Below, piece after piece: positions 14,726-19,269 of a DNA stretch of 19,269 bases (its first letter is position 1; the number at the start of each line of letters is the position of its first letter). Below the pieces are notes generated by a model, which was not told where the DNA came from, did not search any database, and saw nothing but the letters and a program-made list of their open reading frames with translations. The position numbers and the translations under genes are program-made. Origin of the DNA: Ruminococcus sp. CAG:403 (lineage in GTDB: Bacteria; Bacillota; Clostridia; Oscillospirales; Ruminococcaceae); contig FR899056.1 in NCBI GenBank assembly GCA_000437255.1, forward strand, positions 5,747 through 25,015. Direction: 5' to 3'.

Positions 14726-15355
14726 TTAAAGGGAAATGGTACCGCCGGCAGCTGTTCTGTTCTTGGACGGCCCGGAAATGGCATCCAATATCACCTGTTT
14801 GGGAATGCGTTTGCCATGCAGCACACTTGCCAAGCCAATCGGACAGGCATCCCGTAAATCCCGATGCAGCAGCCAGGCGCTTGCGCCGCCCCGCTTCACC
14901 AGCAAACACTTCTGAATCTGATTTTGAATGGTGTCCGCATATACACCGATCAAAAACAACATGTGATCATTCGGTGCACGGCCTGTCAAGTACTGCACAG
15001 CTGCTGTCATAACACGTTTCTGTTCGTCTAGGATCAGCGTTGGCAAGGCATTTTGATCCTGCGAGGTGTAAATGTGCAAAAAATAGGTTTTGTTCGCCTC
15101 GATATAATTCAAAAGCAGCAGCAGCACATCTTCTACATCCCGGTATTCCTCTTTTTGCAGAATCTGTGCAAACTTCACATTGTGCACCCAGCTGACCAGT
15201 GCATACTTATCGGAAAAGTAATGATAAAACACCTGGCGAGTCATTCCGCACTTCCCTGTAATATCCCGAACAGAGATCTCATCCAGGTCTTTTCCCTCTA
15301 ACAATTCTTGTACCGCAGCTGCTAAGCGGTTATAGGGGTTCTCTGTATGATGCAT
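14726..15355 (-). CDS. TetR-family transcriptional regulator
   Basis: A 209-residue helical repressor. The N-terminal helix-turn-helix is clear (DEISVRDITGKCGMTRQVFYHYFSDKYALV, in consecutive parts across about 25-54), with the typical TetR ending F.YHYF..K. The remainder is an all-helical ligand/dimer domain with no recognisable ligand signature, and the last ~15 residues look disordered. The ATG at 15355 has AGGAG about 9 nt upstream. A perfect palindrome lies 17-46 bp upstream of the start and probably binds this protein, giving autoregulation. Targets could be its own gene, the divergent nrdDG, or the co-oriented fumC operon 480 bp downstream. The sequence supports the first best, because the palindrome overlaps its own candidate promoter. 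Confidence 0.9.
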   Translation of the reverse strand: MHHTENPYNRLAAAVQELLEGKDLDEISVRDITGKCGMTRQVFYHYFSDKYALVSWVHNVKFAQILQKEEYRDVEDVLLLLLNYIEANKTYFLHIYTSQDQNALPTLILDEQKRVMTAAVQYLTGRAPNDHMLFLIGVYADTIQNQIQKCLLVKRGGASAWLLHRDLRDACPIGLASVLHGKRIPKQVILDAISGPSKNRTAAGGTISL

Positions 15356-15371
15356 ACTTTCACGCTCCTGT

Positions 15372-15401
15372 CAAGTTTCACATATTGAAAAGTGAAACTT
15401 G
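15372..15401. promoter_or_regulatory. Perfect inverted repeat, candidate TetR operator
   Basis: CAAGTTTCAC (15372-15381) and GTGAAACTTG (15392-15401) are perfect 10-bp arms around a 10-bp spacer. It overlaps a candidate minus-strand promoter for the TetR gene (TTGAAA at 15407-15412, TTCAAT at 15384-15389, 17-bp spacer). A second inverted repeat, ATTGAAAA (15384-15391) / TTTTCAAT (15406-15413), interleaves with it. Confidence 0.65.
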
Positions 15402-15426
15402 TATTTTTTCAATGTTGTGCTATCAT

Positions 15427-15502
15427 TATAATGCAATATATGCAATATGTCAACTCCTAAAAACACTATATCTTGTGGTTGCAGGTGGTTTTGGGATCTA
15501 AT
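15427..15502 (+). promoter_or_regulatory. Candidate nrdDG promoters
   Basis: Two plus-strand candidates exist. The first has a perfect -10 TATAAT (15427-15432) but only a T-run in the -35 position. The second has TTGTGG (15473-15478) and TCTAAT (15497-15502) with an 18-bp spacer. Each overlaps one of the two NrdR boxes, as expected for repression. Which one is used cannot be decided by eye. Confidence 0.45.
15431..15478. promoter_or_regulatory. Tandem NrdR boxes upstream of nrdDG
   Basis: The downstream box (15463-15478, ACACTATATCTTGTGG) matches the NrdR consensus acaCwATATaTwGtgt at all but two positions. The upstream box (15431-15446, ATGCAATATATGCAAT) keeps the CaATATaT core but is weaker in its right half. 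The 16-bp boxes are separated by 16 bp (32-bp phasing, three helical turns), the usual NrdR arrangement. NrdR represses ribonucleotide reductase genes when dATP is high. The nrdR gene itself is not in this window. Confidence 0.75.
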
Positions 15503-15542
15503 AAAGCTTCCATCAGAACAGTATATACGATTGATCGAAGCA

Positions 15543-15556
15543 CGAACATTTGTTCT
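15543..15556. promoter_or_regulatory. LexA (DinR)-type SOS box candidate upstream of nrdDG
   Basis: CGAACATTTGTTCT has the perfect GAAC-N4-GTTC core of the Firmicutes LexA box and matches the Bacillus consensus CGAACRNRYGTTYG at 12 of 14 positions. It lies 50-64 bp before the nrdD start codon, downstream of both promoter candidates, so it would act as a roadblock. Confidence 0.5.
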
Positions 15557-15606
15557 TATCTCGAAAATGAGAACATGCAAATGGCAGACAGGGAGGAACC
15601 GTCAGA

Positions 15607-17766
15607 ATGAAAATCATTAAACGAAGCGGAAAAGAAGTTTTGTTTGATAAAGCAAAAATCGAAGCGGCTGTAAGCAAGGCGAACATCACCGTGATGGAAT
15701 CAGAACGGCTGAGCGAAACAGAAATTCAAAAAATCGCTGCGGAAATTGAAACTCGCTGCAACGACGCCAATCATGCAGTCGATGTAGAAACCATTCAAGA
15801 CTGGGTGGAACTGGAAATCATGCAGTACGGAAAATATTCCGTTGCAAAAAATTACATCACCTATCGCTACGAACGCAGCCTGCTGCGGCAATCCAATACC
15901 ACAGACCAGAAAATTTTAAGCTTGCTGAATTTTGAAAATGAAGAAGTCAAGCAGGAAAACTCCAATAAAAATCCAGTAGTCAACAGTGTACAGAGAGACT
16001 ATATGGCAGGAGAAGTCAGCAAAGACATCACTGCACGTTTCCTGCTTCCGCATGACATTACAGAAGCGCATGAAGAAGGAATCATCCACTTCCATGATGC
16101 AGATTATTTTGCACAGCATATGCACAATTGCTGCCTGGTCAATCTGGAAGATATGCTGCAAAATGGTACTGTCATCAGTGAAACCATGATTGAAAAGCCG
16201 CATAGTTTCTCCACGGCCTGCAATATTTCCACACAGATCATCGCACAGATTGCAAGCTCTCAGTACGGCGGTCAGAGCATTACACTTTCTCACTTGGCGC
16301 CCTTCGTGCAAGTAAGCCGTGAAAAGTACCGCAGAGAGGTCAAAGCAGAATTTGAACGGCTTGGAAAGCCCGCCACAGAAGAAATCATCCATGCAGTTGC
16401 GGAAATGCGTGTACGGGCAGAAATCATTCAGGGTGTACAAATGATTCAATACCAAGTCATCACCCTGATGACAACAAACGGACAGGCGCCATTCGTCACT
16501 GTCTTTATGTATTTAAATGAAGTAGAAGACGGACAGACCAAGGACGACCTCGCTGCAATTATTGAAGAAATGCTCAAGCAGCGCATTCAGGGTGTAAAAA
16601 ATGAAAAGGGCGTTTATATCACGCCTGCATTTCCCAAGCTGGTTTATGTCCTGGAAGAAGACAACATCCGGGAAGGCAGCAAGTACTGGCATCTGACACG
16701 TCTTGCTGCACAGTGTACTGCAAAGCGAATGGTTCCGGATTATATTTCCGAAAAGATCATGAAGCGCTTGAAAGAGGGAAATTGCTACCCCTGCATGGGA
16801 TGCCGTTCTTTCCTGACTGTTTACAAAGATCAACCAGATCATTATAAATTCTACGGCAGATTCAACCAGGGCGTGGTAACCCTGAACCTGGTAGACGTTG
16901 CCTGCTCTTCTGAGGGCAATATGGAGCGATTCTGGGAAATTTTTGATCAGCGTTTGGCACTCTGCAAGCGTGCTCTGATGTGCCGACACAACCGCCTGAA
17001 AGGAACACCTTCCGATGTTGCGCCAATCCTGTGGCAATACGGTGCACTCTCTCGCTTGAAAAAAGGTGAAGTCATTGACAAATTGCTGTATAATGGCTAT
17101 TCCACCCTTTCGCTCGGCTATGCAGGACTCTGTGAATGTACCCGTTACATGACCGGAAAGTCTCACACCGATCCAGAAGCAACACCGTTTGCCCTGCGTG
17201 TGATGCAGCATTTGAATGACACTTGTCAAAAGTGGGCAAAAGAAACCAACATTGATTTCAGTTTGTACGGCACACCGCTGGAATCCACCACTTATAAGTT
17301 TGCACGCTGCCTGCAAAAGCGATTTGGCATCATTGAAGGTGTCACCGATAAGAATTACATTACCAACAGCTACCATGTACATGTTACAGAAGAAATCGAT
17401 GCTTTTGATAAGTTGACCTTCGAAGCACAATTCCAGGAACTCTCCCCCGGTGGTGCCATCAGCTATGTGGAGGTACCGAATATGCAGCAGAATATTGATG
17501 CCGTACTGGCAGTGATGCAGCATATTTATGAGCACATCATGTATGCCGAGTTGAACACCAAAAGCGATTACTGCCAGATTTGCGGCTATGACGGAGAGAT
17601 TCAGATTGTGGAAGATGACGGTAAACTCATTTGGGAATGCCCCAATTGCGGCAACCGAGATCAAGATAAGATGAATGTAGCACGCCGTACCTGCGGTTAC
17701 ATCGGCACACAATTCTGGAACCAAGGCAGAACGCAGGAAATTCGGGATCGTGTGATGCACTTATAA
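15607..17766 (+). CDS. nrdD: Anaerobic (class III) ribonucleoside-triphosphate reductase
   Basis: A 719-residue oxygen-sensitive glycyl-radical enzyme that reduces ribonucleoside triphosphates to deoxyribonucleotides in the cytoplasm. Residues 1-93 are an ATP-cone allosteric domain (KIIKRSGKEVLFD ... YITYRYER). The catalytic barrel carries HMHNCCLVNLEDML and the cysteine cluster NCYPCMGCRSFLTVY. The C-terminus has the zinc-binding cysteines 656, 659, 678 and 681 (CQIC and CPNC) followed by the glycyl-radical motif RRTCGYIG, where Gly697 carries the radical. The length is normal. GGGAGG lies about 9 nt upstream of the ATG. It forms an operon with the activase gene 17 bp downstream, and upstream sites suggest control by NrdR and possibly LexA. 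Confidence 0.97.
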   Translation: MKIIKRSGKEVLFDKAKIEAAVSKANITVMESERLSETEIQKIAAEIETRCNDANHAVDVETIQDWVELEIMQYGKYSVAKNYITYRYERSLLRQSNTTDQKILSLLNFENEEVKQENSNKNPVVNSVQRDYMAGEVSKDITARFLLPHDITEAHEEGIIHFHDADYFAQHMHNCCLVNLEDMLQNGTVISETMIEKPHSFSTACNISTQIIAQIASSQYGGQSITLSHLAPFVQVSREKYRREVKAEFERLGKPATEEIIHAVAEMRVRAEIIQGVQMIQYQVITLMTTNGQAPFVTVFMYLNEVEDGQTKDDLAAIIEEMLKQRIQGVKNEKGVYITPAFPKLVYVLEEDNIREGSKYWHLTRLAAQCTAKRMVPDYISEKIMKRLKEGNCYPCMGCRSFLTVYKDQPDHYKFYGRFNQGVVTLNLVDVACSSEGNMERFWEIFDQRLALCKRALMCRHNRLKGTPSDVAPILWQYGALSRLKKGEVIDKLLYNGYSTLSLGYAGLCECTRYMTGKSHTDPEATPFALRVMQHLNDTCQKWAKETNIDFSLYGTPLESTTYKFARCLQKRFGIIEGVTDKNYITNSYHVHVTEEIDAFDKLTFEAQFQELSPGGAISYVEVPNMQQNIDAVLAVMQHIYEHIMYAELNTKSDYCQICGYDGEIQIVEDDGKLIWECPNCGNRDQDKMNVARRTCGYIGTQFWNQGRTQEIRDRVMHL

Positions 17767-17783
17767 AAGAAGGTATCAACATC

Positions 17784-18314
17784 ATGTATTATGCTGCCAT
17801 TAAAAAGCGTGATATTGCCAATGGAATTGGTGTACGCGTTTCCCTCTTTGTATCCGGCTGCACCCACCATTGCAAAAACTGCTTCAATCAGGAAACCTGG
17901 GATTTTTCTTATGGAACACCCTTCACCAAAGAGACAGAGGAACTGCTCCTGCAAGCGCTGGAGCCTTCCTACATCCACGGACTGACGCTGCTAGGAGGAG
18001 AACCGCTGGAGCCTTGCAATCAGGCTGCGCTGCTGCCGTTTTTGCAAACCGTTCGTGCACGCTATCCGCAAAAAACAATCTGGTGCTACACCGGTTATAT
18101 CCTGGAATCGGATCTGCTTTCATCAACCGGACGAGCGTACTGTCCAGAGACGCCTTCCCTTTTATCTCTAGTGGATGTATTGGTCGATGGTCCGTTTGTA
18201 GAAGCACAGAAAAACATTCAGCTTGCATTCCGTGGCTCAGAAAACCAGCGGCTGATTGATCTTCCCAAGACGCTATCCGAAGGACGTTGCGTCTTATGGG
18301 AGGCAACGCCATAA
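17784..18314 (+). CDS. nrdG: Anaerobic ribonucleotide reductase-activating protein (radical SAM)
   Basis: A 176-residue radical-SAM activase that uses S-adenosylmethionine and a [4Fe-4S] cluster to generate the glycyl radical on NrdD. The cluster motif is CxxxCxxC at Cys26, Cys30 and Cys33 (GCTHHCKNC). The SAM-binding LLGGEPL lies at 69-75 and WCYTGY at 100-105. DVLVDGPF and LAFRGSENQRLIDL are standard for NrdG. Length is normal or slightly longer than the E. coli protein. GAAGG lies before the ATG; the gene follows nrdD by 17 bp and ends before a strong terminator. Confidence 0.96.
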   Translation: MYYAAIKKRDIANGIGVRVSLFVSGCTHHCKNCFNQETWDFSYGTPFTKETEELLLQALEPSYIHGLTLLGGEPLEPCNQAALLPFLQTVRARYPQKTIWCYTGYILESDLLSSTGRAYCPETPSLLSLVDVLVDGPFVEAQKNIQLAFRGSENQRLIDLPKTLSEGRCVLWEATP

Positions 18315-18340
18315 GGATGCTATTGCAATATCAATATACA

Positions 18341-18381
18341 AAAAGGCTTCTGTATCCATTCAACTGATACAGAAGCCTTTT
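18341..18381. terminator. Bidirectional rho-independent terminator
   Basis: A perfect 16-bp stem, AAAAGGCTTCTGTATC (18341-18356) with GATACAGAAGCCTTTT (18366-18381), has a 9-nt loop and is flanked by A and T runs. It separates the convergent nrdDG operon and the PIN-like gene. Confidence 0.92.
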
Positions 18382-18397
18382 CTTTTCATCTAAAAGT

Positions 18398-19120
18398 TTA
18401 ACGATAATAAATTGTATCTTCTTGCAAAATGCTGCGCAGCACATTGAAATAGGGTTTCAAGGCGTGATAAATCTCCTTTACCTGCCGTCCATCCCGATAG
18501 TCACGGGAAAGTAAATTATTCAGGGAAAGTAAATTGTCAGCTGCTGCCACTGTAGAACAAATCCGATCATACTGCTTGGGATCTGTAATGTTTTCCAAAA
18601 TTTCAGAAACCTTGTCCAGCATTTGAACCGGATAAGGATACAAAGTGCCTGCCTTTGGAGCAACCGTTTGCTCTGCTGTGGACTTTGTTTCCTCCGCAGG
18701 CAGTTCCAGTTCCTCTTCCTTTAAGCCCTGCTTGGCATGTGCAATGGTCGGATAGAGCTGCAAACAAAACGCACGATCCTGTAGATACTGTGTAAAGAAG
18801 GAAAGATCCAGATCAAAATCATGGTCTTTACTAATAATGTATAGTTCCAACTGTTCCCGGCTGCCCAGCAAATAGCCAATATACATGGAAAGCTGCAAAT
18901 CCAATGCATTTTTTGCCGCATTTTTCCGAGAAGTTTCAATACATACCTCCATCAGACGCAGCGATGCCTTGCAGGCAACGAGCCGCTTATGCAGGTCGAA
19001 TGTCAAACCGCAGCGATTTTGCGTATAAAAAATAGCCACTTCATCCTGTTCGCTCAATTCTTCCAGTCCATCTAACCCATCTATATATACATTCTCATAA
19101 TCTACTAAGTAAACCGCCAT
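18398..19120 (-). CDS. PIN/NYN-like domain protein, function unknown
   Basis: A 240-residue protein whose first ~130 residues look like a PIN/NYN-type nuclease fold. Acidic residues sit where the metal site is expected: Asp7 in YLVDYENV, Asp74 in NALDLQLSMYIGYL, and Asp99/Asp101/Asp103 in ISKDHDFDLDL. A charged low-complexity linker (about 134-158, rich in Glu, Lys, Thr) joins it to an ~80-residue helical C-terminal domain of unknown role. Related proteins occur alone in many Clostridia and some may act on RNA, but no substrate is established as far as I know. The ATG at 19120 has GGAGG upstream; an in-frame TTG four codons earlier is inside that ribosome binding site and was not used. There is no antitoxin-like neighbour, so a toxin role is not supported. 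Confidence 0.75.
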   Translation of the reverse strand: MAVYLVDYENVYIDGLDGLEELSEQDEVAIFYTQNRCGLTFDLHKRLVACKASLRLMEVCIETSRKNAAKNALDLQLSMYIGYLLGSREQLELYIISKDHDFDLDLSFFTQYLQDRAFCLQLYPTIAHAKQGLKEEELELPAEETKSTAEQTVAPKAGTLYPYPVQMLDKVSEILENITDPKQYDRICSTVAAADNLLSLNNLLSRDYRDGRQVKEIYHALKPYFNVLRSILQEDTIYYR

Positions 19121-19187
19121 AATTTCCTCCAACTGAATCCATTTTCTATTATTTGATCCGATTGCCGTCTCATCCTATACATAATAA

Positions 19188-19217
19188 AAAAAGAGAACGA
19201 CAAAGCGTTCTCTTTTT
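19188..19217 (-). terminator. Terminator downstream of tRNA-Cys
   Basis: A 12-bp stem, AAAAAGAGAACG (19188-19199) with CGTTCTCTTTTT (19206-19217), has a 6-nt loop. On the minus strand it follows the tRNA 3' end immediately and runs into a T tract. Confidence 0.85.
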
Positions 19218-19269
19218 GGAGGCGCCATCCAGATTTGAACTGGAGATCAGGGTGTTGCAGACCCACGCC
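19217..19269 (-). tRNA. tRNA-Cys (GCA), 3' part; cut by the window edge
   Basis: Read on the minus strand, the last 53 nt of a tRNA are visible: the anticodon loop CTGCAAC with anticodon GCA, the T arm TCCAG-TTCAAAT-CTGGA, the acceptor strand TGGCGCC, discriminator U73 (the identity base of tRNA-Cys) and an encoded CCA end at 19217-19219. The D arm and 5' acceptor strand lie beyond the window. Confidence 0.92.

Noticed and set aside
16513..17760. 415-residue minus-strand open frame antisense to nrdD
   Set aside because: NrdD is unambiguous on the plus strand; the antisense translation has no recognisable domain and no ribosome binding site was seen.

Overview
The window looks like chromosomal DNA of a strictly anaerobic Firmicute (class Clostridia, probably an Oscillospiraceae/Ruminococcaceae-type gut bacterium). 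The grounds are strong GGAGG ribosome binding sites, a class III anaerobic ribonucleotide reductase, a Bacillus-type LexA box, NrdR boxes, and a large soluble flavin/iron-sulfur redox operon of the Flx-Hdr kind. The genus is inference; nothing in the sequence fixes it.

Layout. 27-1969: a divergent pair, an AraC-type regulator (-) and a cytoplasmic GH5 glycosidase (+), closed by a hairpin terminator. 2071-2522 (-): a 64-aa protein of unknown function and an 85-aa GNAT-like protein with overlapping stop and start. 2604-4019 (-): a sodium:alanine/glycine symporter with a hairpin terminator on each side. 4106-14246 (-): the centrepiece, a ten-gene operon read fumC, hdrB, hdrC, hdrA, flxD, flxC, flxB, flxA, a TfrB/FrdB-like Fe-S protein, and a TfrA/FrdA-like flavoprotein. 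14247-14548: a near-consensus promoter and an approximately 267-nt structured leader for that operon. 14726-15355 (-): a TetR regulator with a perfect 30-bp palindromic operator candidate in front of it. 15607-18314 (+): nrdD-nrdG, preceded by tandem NrdR boxes and a LexA-like box. 18398-19120 (-): a PIN/NYN-like protein. 19217 to the window end (-): the 3' part of a tRNA-Cys gene.

How the central genes may work together (inference). FumC makes fumarate from malate. FlxA takes electrons from NAD(P)H and passes them through FlxB, FlxC and the MvhD-like FlxD to HdrA, whose FAD is the bifurcation site in characterised relatives. One branch could reduce ferredoxin. The other would run through HdrC and HdrB to the Fe-S protein and the FrdA-like flavoprotein, which would reduce fumarate to succinate. 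No membrane anchor subunit (FrdC/FrdD, SdhC/SdhD) is present and no subunit has a signal peptide, so the whole assembly should be cytoplasmic. Flx-Hdr complexes and methanogen thiol:fumarate reductase are known separately. Their union with fumarase in one operon is the strongest candidate here for an undescribed system: a soluble, possibly electron-bifurcating NADH:fumarate reductase.

No CRISPR array, insertion sequence, phage gene or attachment site was seen, and every gene except the edge tRNA appears intact.
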